DNA from: Plasmodium coatneyi
Lineage: Eukaryota; Apicomplexa; Aconoidasida; Haemosporida; Plasmodiidae
Length of the DNA stretch: 64,000 bases
Assembly: GCF_001680005.1 (NCBI RefSeq)
Contig: NC_033567.1
Coordinates: 1,612,001-1,676,000, forward strand
Reading direction: 5' to 3'
Shown: positions 22,546 to 34,019 of the stretch, piece by piece
Layout: each line of letters begins with the position of its first letter
How positions within the stretch are numbered: the stretch's first letter is position 1
Notes under the pieces: model-generated
Told to the model about the DNA's origin: nothing
Seen by the model: only the letters and a program-made list of their open reading frames with translations
Databases searched by the model: none
Position numbers and translations under genes: made by a program

Positions 22546-23907
22546 AAAGGCAAAAAAAGGGGCGTGGCTGGGTCAACTGATAAAACATCAATGTATGCAA
22601 CATGCTTTTTTGCGACGACTTCGCGAATCCAATAAACGGAAAAACCCTCCCGCATTGTGAGTAATATCGTGGATATGTGGACATATATTATGCCTCTTCC
22701 TACGCATAGGTGTACTCCTAATTAATGATACAGCCGTGCCGTATGACTCGGCGCGTGCCCACAAAGTGGCTAACCCTTTTGTAACATTTTTGTGGGTGCC
22801 TTTTTTTTTTCTTTTTATAAATAATCTTGTAATTTAATTTGTACTATTTTTTTTTTTTTTATCCTTTTGTTTTGTGTACTGCTAAAAATGTACATGCCCT
22901 ACACGTGACGACGCATGCTTCATTTTATATTCTTCCCTGGTGCAAAAAATGGAAATTTCCTCCCTGATGAAAATTGCTTGGCAAGTTTGAGCTAGCAGAT
23001 ACGGGAAGCCAAAAACGCGAAAAAATAAAGTTTAAATCTTAAACCCCCCAAAACTGAAAAAGCATTTTAAAATTGTTACGTTAGGCTACACTTATCGGAG
23101 TGAAATTATTTTCCTTGGTCAGATTTTATACCATCTACACATGGACAAATGCAACGGCATATCTTTAAGGTATGTTGGTGTATACGTCATTTGGCTGTTA
23201 CACATGTGTGTACTGTGTGTTCGTACAAAAATTAAAAAGGCGAAATGGGGAAAAAGTGAGTAAGGGAGATTAGCAAAGAGTTAAATGTGATGTGATAAAC
23301 GCAACGTGATAAATGCAACGTGCGAAATGCGAAAGACGAAACAAAAAAACAAAAAACAAATGTATAATTTTAAAATACTCACGCGTAACTTTAATGCTGT
23401 ACATCCAGGACCCTTTCGACATAAAAAAGGAGGGAAAATAAAATGGAGTGTAATAAAATGGAGCGTAATAAAATGCAGTGAAGTAAAATGGGCAAATTGG
23501 ATCATCAGCGCGGCTACCTTCTCGCGTGGGAACATAAAACCATGCATTTATACATAAATAATATATTTTTTAAAAACTAACAAAGGGAATGTGAAATAAT
23601 ATCCGTGCTGATGTACACTTGGGGCTAAATACGTCACGTGCCTGCCTGCGTTAACAAGGGTACATACATAAGATACACACAAAAGGTAAGAAGGGTTTAT
23701 TTACACAAATAAAGGCAGGGGCACGTAGGCGTGATGTGACCTCCGCGTGTTGTATGAAACATCAGAACAACCAAGCGGCGCCACTTTATCATCGGGGTTG
23801 TCTTCTTCCCCCGTCGGGTTTGCAAATGTATAATACCTGCATGCGAGCATGGGTACGTGGCATACACGCCAGGGTGTATATACAACCAGATAGGCACTAC
23901 ACAAGCG
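22546..23907. other. Convergent intergenic region
   Basis: This spacer separates the 3' ends of the TPR gene (plus) and the acyltransferase gene (minus). It holds T runs at 22800-22860 and a small cluster of taaaatggagcg-like repeats at about 23436-23480. No gene is seen. Confidence 0.5.
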
Positions 23908-25686
23908 CTAGAGAATCTCTTCCTTGTATTCCAACTGAGAGCGCCGAAGAATGGGTACCCACTCGTCTTTGCCCCGAATAAGCCGCTTGGTGTCCGCATC
24001 AACGACAAATTTGGGAATATTTCGGTAGAGTTGCTCGAGAAAGTCATCAGACACTTTTGGACCCAAATTTGACACCAAGGCACGAACCTTCAGTTGCAGT
24101 TCATGTCTTGTGCTTATAAGTTCCCGTTCGTTATCTCTCCAGACATTTATCTTGCCGCAAATAACTTTTAAAAGTATTTTCATTTGTCTTAAAAGACTAG
24201 GAATTTGAGCTGAATAATTTAAATTGATATAGTAACAAATGGGTAATATACACATGCTTAAAATTACAAATGCGATCCTCTTTAACCATGACTGATAGAG
24301 ATATAAACTAAACACTAACCCATACATTATGTTAAAAGTTGGTAATAGAACTAGAAGCACTAAGACCTTGTAGCTAGCCACCACATCACAACCTTGAATT
24401 TTTACTCTACTATGTTTGAGTGCAGATTCTCTATGTTTCTCTGCCAGATAAATGGAAATAGCAACCAGGGGTAACCATAAGAGAGAAAAAGTCATACCAA
24501 AAATTACACAAAAAATTAAACTACAAATGTGTTCAATAAATGTTAACGTAGCTGCTGACGTAGACTGTTTAAGCATCCATACTTCATCATCATTTATTTT
24601 ATTTGCCTCCAACAATTTTTCATAGCATTTCAATTCATAACTTAAATTTTCAATTTCTTTGGAGTTTCCAAATTTCCAAAACATTTTACAAAATAGCTGT
24701 AAATTATTGTAAATTTTATTTTTCGATATTGTCATTCGTTCTGGGGTGTACAAACTTACACACAATTCTATGCATCTGCATGTTTCATGATCCTTGGAGG
24801 TTAACATGCAGCTTCGCATTCCTTCCTCAATTTTGCTAAGAACTTTGGATATGGTTTCTCTATGGTTATTATTATAATCTTTACACAGATCCTGCGAAAT
24901 GATTATTGCATTTCCATAAAATAGAGTAACACAACCTTGCAGCTGGTAGAGTTTCGAGTAGGACAACCCTACAGGAATGATGGATACATCTTCTACCCCA
25001 TCGGCCAATGCACATAACGTCATAATGGCAACCCCAGGTTTTAATGGCAATAAATTTGTTCTATCGTGGGAACCCCCCTCTGGGAAAATCCCAATGGTAT
25101 CTCCATTTTTTAAGCTACTCGTAACTAAATTGTAAACTTCTGTTTGATTAATTTTTGGAATAATTTTAAAAGGAACTCCATTTTTTTTATCTTCACATTC
25201 TATGTCTATAGCATCTTGTATAATGAGCTCCGTTTCGGATTCAATTTTCGTAACTGGAAAAATTTTATTTTGTGTTAGTAATTTATCCCCTATTTGTACG
25301 TCTAACTTAAACCTGGTGTTTATTCCTTTGATTTTCTTATCCCCTTTAACCCAACATACGTGTCCTATTCCTTTGAATTTTAAATCCTCTGGTCTCTTTA
25401 CACTTATGCATCCTATAATACTTGCCAGCTTCCCTATGACAGCTCTCCTCATAGACTTTTCCGCCACAATAAATTTGACTTGCCTTGGAATGTTTGCTAC
25501 TAACACGCATGCGTCAATGAATTGATTATTGTGGTTTCCCACAAATATAACTGATCCGTACAGGGGGACATTTTCTGGGTTTATCACGTTCACGTCTCCA
25601 AACAGGGAGCTAACAATTGCTTTGCATAACCATCTTATTAGGAAGTATAGATCTGGCATCCTTAATCTTTCGGTGGGAGCAGGCAC
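23908..25686 (-). CDS. GPAT: Glycerol-3-phosphate acyltransferase (ER, GPAT/SCT1 type)
   Basis: A 592-residue enzyme that acylates glycerol 3-phosphate at sn-1, the first step of phosphatidic acid and glycerolipid synthesis. The PlsC-type acyltransferase motifs are clear: block I NHNNQFID (H52 and D58, the catalytic H-x4-D), and block III IFPEGGSHDRTNLLPLKPGVA at about 198-218, with the GGSHD wording typical of yeast Sct1/Gpt2. About 55 residues between the blocks (residues 100-180) are an insertion also usual in this fungal-like class. Two hydrophobic pairs near 380-418 and 435-487 indicate ER membrane anchoring. It matches the size and type of the characterised P. falciparum ER enzyme PfGat (about 583 residues). 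The first ATG at 25686 is used. Neighbouring gene order agrees with PF3D7_1212500. Confidence 0.93.
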   Translation of the reverse strand: MPAPTERLRMPDLYFLIRWLCKAIVSSLFGDVNVINPENVPLYGSVIFVGNHNNQFIDACVLVANIPRQVKFIVAEKSMRRAVIGKLASIIGCISVKRPEDLKFKGIGHVCWVKGDKKIKGINTRFKLDVQIGDKLLTQNKIFPVTKIESETELIIQDAIDIECEDKKNGVPFKIIPKINQTEVYNLVTSSLKNGDTIGIFPEGGSHDRTNLLPLKPGVAIMTLCALADGVEDVSIIPVGLSYSKLYQLQGCVTLFYGNAIIISQDLCKDYNNNHRETISKVLSKIEEGMRSCMLTSKDHETCRCIELCVSLYTPERMTISKNKIYNNLQLFCKMFWKFGNSKEIENLSYELKCYEKLLEANKINDDEVWMLKQSTSAATLTFIEHICSLIFCVIFGMTFSLLWLPLVAISIYLAEKHRESALKHSRVKIQGCDVVASYKVLVLLVLLPTFNIMYGLVFSLYLYQSWLKRIAFVILSMCILPICYYINLNYSAQIPSLLRQMKILLKVICGKINVWRDNERELISTRHELQLKVRALVSNLGPKVSDDFLEQLYRNIPKFVVDADTKRLIRGKDEWVPILRRSQLEYKEEIL

Positions 25687-27553
25687 ACGTTATTTAATTT
25701 TACATATATACCTGTATATATATGAAGGCATATACGTACATAAAAACGGACGTGCAAGGATCAAAAGAGGGAAGGGGGAAAGGTAATCGTTTTGCAAGAA
25801 ATGCCAACAAAAGCAACTGTGCCAGGGGACATGTTAACTTCGGAGGGGATGATGCATCCCCCTATCCCTTACAACGAGTGAAATGGGCAAACGTAGATGG
25901 GAATACACACGAGGAACGAAAAAGCGGTCGAGCATTTAAACATATGCTGAAAAAAAGCTAGAAAGGGAAAAAAAAAAAAAATTAAAGGTTTGAAAAAGCA
26001 TGAAACATTACCCGTGTGCGCGCTCGCTCAATTGCATTTTAGATGGGGAACCAATAAAGCAGTTTGCGCTGTTCCAAAGAGAATTGCTTTTTTCCTAGTT
26101 TGAAATTAAGCTCTTGTTAAAATGCCACACAAGGGATGCGAATGTATTGTATACTACGTATGTTGCGTGCATACATATACGTACTGACAATATTCAAACC
26201 GTAACGAGCGCGAAAACCAAAAAATATATAACCCCCAACTTTATGCACTCAAAACGAATTCGTTAATGTTATATGCGCAACGGGAATTTCTCTCATTCGA
26301 ATGCACAGATGAGGAAAGGGAAAAGAATTTAAGTTTTTTCAAACCAAATGTATTTTATGCTAGTCAATTTTCACGTTAATTTGGAAAAAAAAAAGGCTTA
26401 CCATTTACATTTTGCGCGCTCGTAATGGTACATCTGTGGCAGCACAACGTGGAATGAGTACATGAAAAGGAAATGGTCATAACAGCACAGCACATCTCAG
26501 AAAAAAAAAAGAATACCTACAATGCGCACAAATGTGCATAAGCTGAACACGCACAAGTTACAAACACACGCATATGAAAGAGAAAATCCCAGGTGAAATA
26601 AAAAAAAAAAAGAATAAAAAACTGCGTTGAAGCATTCCCCGCGTTGTGCACATTATTGATTGAAGGACCCCTTGGCTCACTTGAGTCCGAATTTTTTTTT
26701 TTTTTTTTCTCCTTATGTGTTACGAACAATGCAAATACGTATTCTTACGAGTGTGCTGTGAGGAAAAGCGGTTTTGGGAAAATAATTTTTGTTTTTTCTT
26801 TTTTCCGCCCCCTTGTGCAAGTGGAAATAAATAGGAAGGAAATGTAACCTGCGCTGGGAACTAAACAAATGCTAGCTAATCGGCGTGCAAAAGTGACCCT
26901 TTTGACAGTCCACAATATGCCCACGTCATGTGTTCCATCAGGACTTCCAATCCTTTTTGTTAAAAAAATTGTTCACCCAGTATCACAAAGTAGGGATGAT
27001 TTCCCCCTTTCCCCCCTCCTTCTTTACTGCTTTATAAGGGTCGGTGAAGGAAGAAAACCACCCCAATTTCTCTTCAGTATAGCTACTCAAAAGCGTAAAA
27101 AAAATATGAAAAAGAGAAATCAAGGTTGTTACTGCAGTCTACAACTAGCTGTATAATTTAGTGCGTCCTTCTTTTTTCCACGCCGCTGATTCGATCCTCC
27201 CAGTTGCACACAAAATTGGGGTAAGTGAGAGTTATCTAAAGTGCCCATTAAAAAGGAAAAAAAGAAGAGGCCTGCGTGAAATCCTTTCCCCTTTGTTACA
27301 TATACCGTTTTACACCAACTGGTAATAAATACTTCATAATTGTTTCAAAAAAAGAGTTGTTAATACAATTTGTAGAAGAAAAATAAAAAAGATATTGTGT
27401 TGCAAATTAAATCTAATAAACTTGGCTTGGGAAAAAACAAAAAGAAAATAAGACATATATGTACATGCGTAAGCACACGTAAGCTATGATGTGTTACTTA
27501 AATTGGTCGAATATTAACTAATGAGCCATACGTAAAGGAAACATATTTCATTT
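25687..27553. other. Intergenic, upstream of the acyltransferase gene
   Basis: This 1.9-kb spacer should contain the promoter of the acyltransferase and the 3' UTR of the TMEM208-like gene. Short poly-A and poly-T tracts and AT microsatellites occur throughout. Frames at 26640-27150 are short, T/F-biased and unsupported. Confidence 0.5.
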
Positions 27554-27642
27554 TTAATAAACCTTCTTATACACAATTTTGTTTTTTTTTTTCTCCGCTT
27601 TATCTTCCTTCCCTGATGAATCGACAGCGCCCAACTAAATGG

Positions 27643-27673
<31 letters not shown>

Positions 27674-28559
27674 TGCAGAAAATGATACATTCGTACGTGG
27701 CATACATTCTTTTTAATAAACATTAATGCCTCCCCTCTGGTCGTCTGCTCACAAATAACTCACCGGTGAACTCAAAAAATTCGTGAAAATAAAATTAAGC
27801 ACTTTGAATATTGCATATATGGGTATAACGATATAGATGTAAAAAAATTTAAATGAGTAAAACAGGCCCAAGTTGATCACGAAGGACAAAATCAGAACGT
27901 CTGTGTAGTACCTGGGGGAAAAGAAATGGGAAAAAAAAAAATATATATTTTTTAACTGCATATAATTATTATGTACTCCTTTGATAGCTAACAAATGTGC
28001 GTTCAATATTGCAGGTTCCATTAGACGGTAGCTGTCCATCTGCATGGCGTCTTCGCAACCATGCAATGAAGCATTCAGTCTTTTCCGGGGGTGCAGCTCA
28101 TTCTATTGAGTTGTATGCACATCTTCATTTCGCTCGCTTCCTCCTTACGTAAAATTTAATCCGTTGGTCAACCCATAGTGTATATTCTTTATTGAATAGT
28201 AGTAGCAAAAAAAAAGCAGGCAGTGCAAAAGGAAAATATTTCTTGTAATTAAGTTATATCTGAAATAATAGGCGAATATAATATAAATCAACTGCAGAGG
28301 AAAAAAAAAAAAAAAATATAAATATGTGGCTATACGGATGAAAGACGCTAAACGAACAAAGCAATAAATAGCAACCCGCATCACGTGGTTGTATGACTTA
28401 ATCGTGTGAAGAACGGTCGCTGGTTCCCCAATTTCCCACGTTTCAGGCTATTTGCATGTGTATCTTTTTTTATACCGAAAAAATAGTAAAAAAGGGGGAG
28501 GCATATACGATGAATGCGCTCGCTTTTTTTAGTCGCTTTTTCTCAGATTGTCCTGCCAT
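27554..28559 (-). CDS. TMEM208/SND2-like ER membrane protein, five exons
   Basis: Hand-built exons on the minus strand: 28559-28509, 28447-about 28376, 28291-28149, 27911-27764, 27634-27554, giving about 164 residues (human TMEM208 has 173). The N terminus MAGQSEKKRLKKASAF is basic like TMEM208. Exon 2 gives ATVLHTIKSYNHVMR, resembling its ETLKFY segment. Exons 3 and 4 give four hydrophobic stretches, including YYTDVLILSFVINLGLFYSF, which parallels HLKDVILLTAIVQVLSCFS of the human protein. Exon 5 gives a soluble charged tail (SSGKEDKAEKKKNK). All phases agree; the exon 2 donor is uncertain by nine bases (28376 or 28385). TMEM208/Snd2 works in SRP-independent insertion of proteins into the ER. 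In the expected gene order this fills the place between the acyltransferase and eIF3a. Confidence 0.7.
27643..27671. repeat. Homopolymer A29 (T29 splice tract on the minus strand)
   Basis: Run of 29 A residues that on the minus strand is the polypyrimidine tract directly before the last acceptor of the TMEM208-like gene. Confidence 0.85.
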
Positions 28560-30215
28560 TCTTTCTCTTCGCTTTTTTTGGGGCTTTCCTTTGGTACACT
28601 TCTATGCTTGTATGCGTCTCTATTTCTCTTATTCTCCACTCTTTCTTCTTCGCTCAACCCTGTTCTGCGCTGAACTTCTAACCACGCTCCTTTTCAATTT
28701 AGTATGCCTTATTCCTTTTTAAGCTTTTTGCTATAACTCGCAAAATGATGAGATAGGGGGGACATTAATAATGCGCATAACTCCTGTTCATTCAAATGTT
28801 CGTTAAAAAAAAATGGCAAAATGAAATTATGGAAAATGCGTGGGCATATCAACGAATGTTCATACATATTCGTGCACCGCAAAAAAAAAAAATATATATA
28901 TAAAATAATATGGCATGCTTTTTTTTACTTCAGAACGCCGTTGGAACAGAAAAAAAAAAAAAAAAACGCAAAATATTATCAAAAGAATGGCAAAGTGATA
29001 CCAACAATTTTGGGACAAGGGAGAAGAAAAGGAGGCCATTTAAAATTGACCTTGCGGAAGGGAAAGAAAACAATCGTATGCAAACATTCGAGGATCTTAA
29101 CTTCTTTTCGTGCGCCATTTTCAAAAATTAGCCCCTAGGGGTTTATATCTGTTACGTGCATATTAGTAGTACGAATAAGTACAAATACCTCCACGTGGAC
29201 AGATTTTCGCACGTATACAATAATATACATGGGTAGACCATTCAAAGGGAGGTCAATTTTTCACCTTTTAGAGCCTCTTATTGTATTTATTCTGGTTTGG
29301 TTTAAAATCGTTTTATATGTCTTTTTAAAAAATGTAGGGTGAACATAAGCATATACACAAAGGTTGGAGAAGCATGTGTGTGTACATGTAACATAATACA
29401 TGCAAACATGCATGTATGGAAATAAAATATGGGTGGGTGAAAATTATTGTAATGATGGGAAAATTTTTTCTCTTTATCATCTTTATATATATAAAAGAAA
29501 AAATGACGTTAGGTGCAACATTTGTGCAGTTGTAAATTACTTCTGGGGGTAGCATACTTTTTATATATACAAGAAGGTTTATGCATATATATATTTTATA
29601 GGGAGAGAAGTTAACTGAAGCAAGAAGAGCTGAACAGGGAGAACTCGCCCGTGTGTCATCTTTGTTGTTCTCTGTTTAGCTCGCTTTCCTTTGTAAACAC
29701 AATTCAAATAGAGTGGCAGGGAGTGGGCCTATATGCACGTGGGCACATACCCACGAGTCACTTGTGCATTTATATACACGTACAGTAAGCGTATTATATA
29801 TGTTAAAACTTTCGAGGGACTAATAATTTGATGGAAAGGGGGTGATATATATATATCTGCGAAAGGGACTCTGGGCACCTTCTTTCCTTCGGCTTCGATG
29901 ATGGGGAGAACCGTCCTACTTCTATGTGGGTGTGCAGGCGCGTTGGCGTGTCACGCATTAAATGGGGCAGCTTGCTTGCATGTTTTGCACATCTTCATTC
30001 GTGCCCTCTCACACAAATGGGTCACCATTAGGGACACACAATGCAAACGTGTTGGGAGGAAAACGCATGGGGGTGAAGCGCCGGTTTCACACGCACAGGC
30101 AGGTCATATATGCACGTACATACATATAAATACATACATTCACGTGCGTAAGTTCATGCGCAATACACCTACGATGCTTCCGCTACATTTATGTGATCAC
30201 TTCACTTTACGCCTT
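28560..30215. other. Intergenic between eIF3a 3' end and TMEM208-like start
   Basis: A 1.65-kb tandem spacer on the minus strand. It contains A tracts (28951-28966), ATATAT microsatellites (28893, 29490, 29587, 29850) and no supported gene. The plus-strand frame starting at 29898 begins with a hydrophobic stretch but is antisense to the eIF3a end and has no family resemblance. Confidence 0.5.
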
Positions 30216-33200
30216 TCAAAAGAATTTCATAAAGCCTCTTTTTTTCTTCTTGAATACAGTGAAGTCCCCGCCTCCATCGGAACCTTCTTCATTCTTCACC
30301 TGTTCGGTTTTTGTTATATCTTTCCCGTTGGTCATTTTTTCTTTCTCCTTCACATGATGGTGGTTGGCCCCGTCAGAATCGTTATCTGAGTGGCCTTCTT
30401 TGCCTTTCTCCACCTTTGCACTATCCCCTTCGTCATGCATGTCATGGTTTTTCTTTACGTCCGAATCGTTTCTTTCATATTCTTCTTCGTCCTTGTCTCT
30501 TCTCCTTTCCTGTTCGCTTTTGCCACTTCTTTCACCTTTTTTATAGTCCCTGTCTAGTTTATCATCTCGGTCGTTTTTATAATCCCTATCTCTTCTGTGG
30601 TAATCGTCCCTTCTGTAGTCCCTATATCGGTCTCCTCTGTAGTCTCTGTCCCTGTCTCTTTCCTTATCTCGATAACTTCTATATTCTCTGTCTCTGTCTG
30701 CCCTGTAATCCCTTTCCTTTCGGTATTCTCTATCTCTGTCCCTAGGTCTCTCCATTTCTCTGTCTTTCGACCTGTCTCTCCTGTATTCCTTATCTTTTCT
30801 GTACATCCTGTCTCGTTCGCTCTCCCGTTCGCGTTCCCGTTCTCTGTCTCTTTCCTTGTCCCTGCTTGACCAATCTCTCCTTTCACGTCTGTCCGACCTA
30901 TCCATGTAGGAGCTATCCTGCGCATCGTCGAGTCGTTTATAATTATTATCCTCGTCATGTTGGGAGCCTGCCTTATTATCACCCCTTTTCCATGCGAAGT
31001 CCTCTTCGTAGGAAGATTTCCTATAATATTTATCTCCATTTCTGGATTCTTCTTTTCTCTTTAAGAGTTGTTGTTCAATTTCTAAGTCTCTTTCCCTTTG
31101 AATTCTGCTAATCTCGTCAAGTTTCTTCCTATGGGCTTCTTCTTTCTTTTTCCTTTCCATTTCTTCCTTCATTAATCTTTCCTCTTCTTCCTCCCTTCTT
31201 TTCCTTTCTTCTTCCGCTTTGAGTTTTCTTAAATGTTGTTCTCTCCTGTCCTTTGCCCTTTGGATCTTTTCATCCTTTAGTAATTGATGTAGGCGATTCT
31301 TCTGATCTTTCAAATTCTTTTCAAATTCCACAATTCTATCTTTCATTTCGCTCTTGGTAAATTCTTCAATATCTTTGGAGAATTTGACGTATTCCTCCTT
31401 TTCCTTGAGTGCAGCTTCGAAGTCGGCTTTCTGTTCTTCCTCCGCTGCTTTCTGTTCCTGTAGCAAAATTTCTGTGTCCTCCTGGAAAACGAGGGCTATC
31501 CATTTGTTCATATGGCTCAGTTCAACTTGTCTTAAAGCTCTAAAATAATGATCCACTTTTTTATATTCCATTTTCCTAACTTTGATAATTTCATTCCTTT
31601 CATTTAGTCTTAACTTTTCTTGTGCCTCTTCAATATCTTCAAAATCTACGTAACCGTTAAGTATATCTTCAATGGTAATTTCGTCAAGGTATTTTCCTTT
31701 CATTAAAATTTTGCCTGTATTGTTAGTACATAATTTTTTAATTTCCTTTAACATTTGTTCAGCTGCTTCTGATTTTTTCTTCGTTTTTTCTTCTTTAATT
31801 CTTAGTTTTTCTCCTTTTTTGGCTAGTTCCTCTCTTTTTTCCTTTTCTAATTTTTCTTCTAGTAATTTTTTCTCCATCTTCAATTTTAATTGTGCTTGTT
31901 CTAGTTCTTTCTGCTTCCTCAGTAGCTCCTTTCTCTTCCTGCTGTTTTCTTCACTTATCAGTTGGAACTTGTGATGTTCTTCGTCAATTTTGTCGTAAAT
32001 CTTTTTGAGTAGTTTTTCGTCTTCAATTGGTTTATCCTCAAAAACTTCATTGTCGATTATATCTTCAATGTTGGCTGTTTCGTAATTCATTATTTTATGG
32101 TGACCTCTATCTAGCATATCAAATTCTTTTTCATACGTGAGCTTTTTCATGTGTAGATGCTCCACTTCATTTTCGATGGAAATCGTTTCGTTTATCATTT
32201 TCAAACCGGTTTGTAATTCATGGTACAGATTTGTCAGTGACTCCTTGATTAATTTGCTGCTGTTTGTATTTTCCTTATCTCCAAAATAAATGGCTTTTTT
32301 AATTAGGTCGATTCTCATTTCTATCTCCTTTTGATAAACCAAGTCGACTAACATCGTTTCTGCCTCATTCCATGGGATGAAAGATTCAGGGCAAATATTC
32401 TCGATAAAATAATCGATGGAAATATGACTGTACACCTTGGAGAGTTGCAAAATTAACTTGTGGAAAATCACTTCCTTAATTTTGCCTATGTACACCTTAT
32501 GCTCCGTATTCTCCAACTCCTTCAGCAGCACATCGCACTCTAGACATAAGCTTAACGGGGTGAACTGATTTTCCACCAGGGAATACAACTTCTGCACACT
32601 TTCATCCGCATAACTTATAATGTTTCTTACTTTTAGTCCATTTTTTAAAGACTCCTTTATTGGTACGCTGGTGTGGCCTAACAACTGGGACATTTTCTTA
32701 TGTGCTTCAAATATCTTGGCATAATCTTCATTTTTCTTTTTATTTCCAACTAGCGGAATGGATATGACAGCTAAGACGGCCTTCGTGCATATGAAGGTTT
32801 TCTCCTCCTCTGGGATGTTTTTACTGTAATTTAGAATGTGGAAACAGTACTTTAACCAGGCCAGGCCATGAAACAGTTCGCTATCGTACACAAATAGGAT
32901 ATCTGCCATTCTTTGGTAAAACGTTCCAATCCAGTTTTTTAAATTTTCCCTCGATTTGGCTAATGCATAATTTACATTTCCGCTACTTTCATTTACATGT
33001 GCAACGGTGTGTGCACCTTCCACTTTGGTATCTTTCGTTTCGTTCGTTCCATCTTTCTTTTCTACGTTAGATGAATCTCCCTCCTCCTCCTGTTTGCTTT
33101 CATCCTTTCCCTTTTTGTTAGCCTCATTGCTATCGCTTTTTAAAGGCCCCTTCTCTTTGTCTGCCTTACGCGTGGAACCTTCCCCTGCGGCAGCGGCTTC

Positions 33201-34019
33201 CGCCTCTACGATGTTAGCCCTCAGCGTTCGATAAAAATAATCGTGCATATTCAAATTGTAAATATCCTCTGCAATGTTTGATGCCTCCTTCCACATACCC
33301 AGTTCGCACGCCGCTTCCAACTGAATTATTTTTGTTTCTAGGTGGTACTCAATTTTAAGTAAAGACTGATATTCTGGTTTGTGTTTTCCCCTTAAAATTA
33401 AATTGTAGTGATTCCTTAACAAATCACTTAGCTTTTTAAATTCTGTCAATCTTTTATTTTCTTTACAGAAAATGAGAGCCTTTTTTGCCGTTTCATGGTA
33501 AGCCTTCTCCAACTTGGGGGTGGCCCTCAATATTTCCAAAATCATCTTATACGTTTCCATACATATCCTAAACGAATTTTGCAACTTCCTCTCATACTTT
33601 CCCGATATTTCAATGTCCAAGGAGGATATTAAAATTTTTTCTGTAAAATCAACGTTGCTTTCATCTTGTTCTATTTTTTCTTTATTTAGGTTCATATTCT
33701 CCTTGGCCAATCGAACTTTCTCCTCAGCCTTGTCTCTAAAATCAGTGATCACTTTTCCTAACGATGCAATGTTTCCATGCTGACAAATAATTCTATACTG
33801 ATGCAAGCCATCTTTTACTAAGCTTAACTTCTCTAGGTATAGGCAGAATTCGATATACCTCAGCATAATTTGTTCTTGCAGTATGTGCCATCCTTGTAGT
33901 CGAAATGTTCTGTGCCCTATGGCTGCGTGAAGAATTTGGAGGGCGTCTTCATTTTGTCCAATGAACTGCAGTTCTTCTGCTCTCTTCAGAGCGTTCTCCG
34001 GTTTTTGGAATGTCTGCAT
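30216..34019 (-). CDS. EIF3A: Translation initiation factor eIF3 subunit a
   Basis: A 1267-residue protein, the scaffold subunit of eIF3, which binds the 40S ribosome and mRNA during initiation. The N terminus is diagnostic: PENALKRAEELQFIGQNEDA, then LVKDGLHQYRIICQHGNI, matching animal and plant eIF3a. A helical TPR-like region leads into a PCI domain (about 350-540), interrupted at 280-341 by a charged Plasmodium-type insert. Residues about 660-1020 form a long charged coiled coil (the spectrin-like region). Residues about 1043-1160 are an R/D/Y-rich repeat tail (RDRDREYRKE-type units), the counterpart of the decapeptide region in mammals, ending in a basic KKKKRGFMKFF. Expected cytosolic. 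The length compares with 1382 in human. Its order next to SDHB matches PF3D7_1212700. Confidence 0.95.
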   Translation of the reverse strand: MQTFQKPENALKRAEELQFIGQNEDALQILHAAIGHRTFRLQGWHILQEQIMLRYIEFCLYLEKLSLVKDGLHQYRIICQHGNIASLGKVITDFRDKAEEKVRLAKENMNLNKEKIEQDESNVDFTEKILISSLDIEISGKYERKLQNSFRICMETYKMILEILRATPKLEKAYHETAKKALIFCKENKRLTEFKKLSDLLRNHYNLILRGKHKPEYQSLLKIEYHLETKIIQLEAACELGMWKEASNIAEDIYNLNMHDYFYRTLRANIVEAEAAAAGEGSTRKADKEKGPLKSDSNEANKKGKDESKQEEEGDSSNVEKKDGTNETKDTKVEGAHTVAHVNESSGNVNYALAKSRENLKNWIGTFYQRMADILFVYDSELFHGLAWLKYCFHILNYSKNIPEEEKTFICTKAVLAVISIPLVGNKKKNEDYAKIFEAHKKMSQLLGHTSVPIKESLKNGLKVRNIISYADESVQKLYSLVENQFTPLSLCLECDVLLKELENTEHKVYIGKIKEVIFHKLILQLSKVYSHISIDYFIENICPESFIPWNEAETMLVDLVYQKEIEMRIDLIKKAIYFGDKENTNSSKLIKESLTNLYHELQTGLKMINETISIENEVEHLHMKKLTYEKEFDMLDRGHHKIMNYETANIEDIIDNEVFEDKPIEDEKLLKKIYDKIDEEHHKFQLISEENSRKRKELLRKQKELEQAQLKLKMEKKLLEEKLEKEKREELAKKGEKLRIKEEKTKKKSEAAEQMLKEIKKLCTNNTGKILMKGKYLDEITIEDILNGYVDFEDIEEAQEKLRLNERNEIIKVRKMEYKKVDHYFRALRQVELSHMNKWIALVFQEDTEILLQEQKAAEEEQKADFEAALKEKEEYVKFSKDIEEFTKSEMKDRIVEFEKNLKDQKNRLHQLLKDEKIQRAKDRREQHLRKLKAEEERKRREEEEERLMKEEMERKKKEEAHRKKLDEISRIQRERDLEIEQQLLKRKEESRNGDKYYRKSSYEEDFAWKRGDNKAGSQHDEDNNYKRLDDAQDSSYMDRSDRRERRDWSSRDKERDRERERERESERDRMYRKDKEYRRDRSKDREMERPRDRDREYRKERDYRADRDREYRSYRDKERDRDRDYRGDRYRDYRRDDYHRRDRDYKNDRDDKLDRDYKKGERSGKSEQERRRDKDEEEYERNDSDVKKNHDMHDEGDSAKVEKGKEGHSDNDSDGANHHHVKEKEKMTNGKDITKTEQVKNEEGSDGGGDFTVFKKKKRGFMKFF

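Noticed and set aside
29898..30389. Secreted protein frame beginning with a hydrophobic stretch
   Set aside because: Antisense to the eIF3a 3' end and rich in simple ACATACAT-type sequence; no family resemblance.
30311..31111. Several long antisense frames
   Set aside because: They are shadows of the R/D/Y-rich repeat tail of eIF3a, whose codon pattern keeps other frames open.
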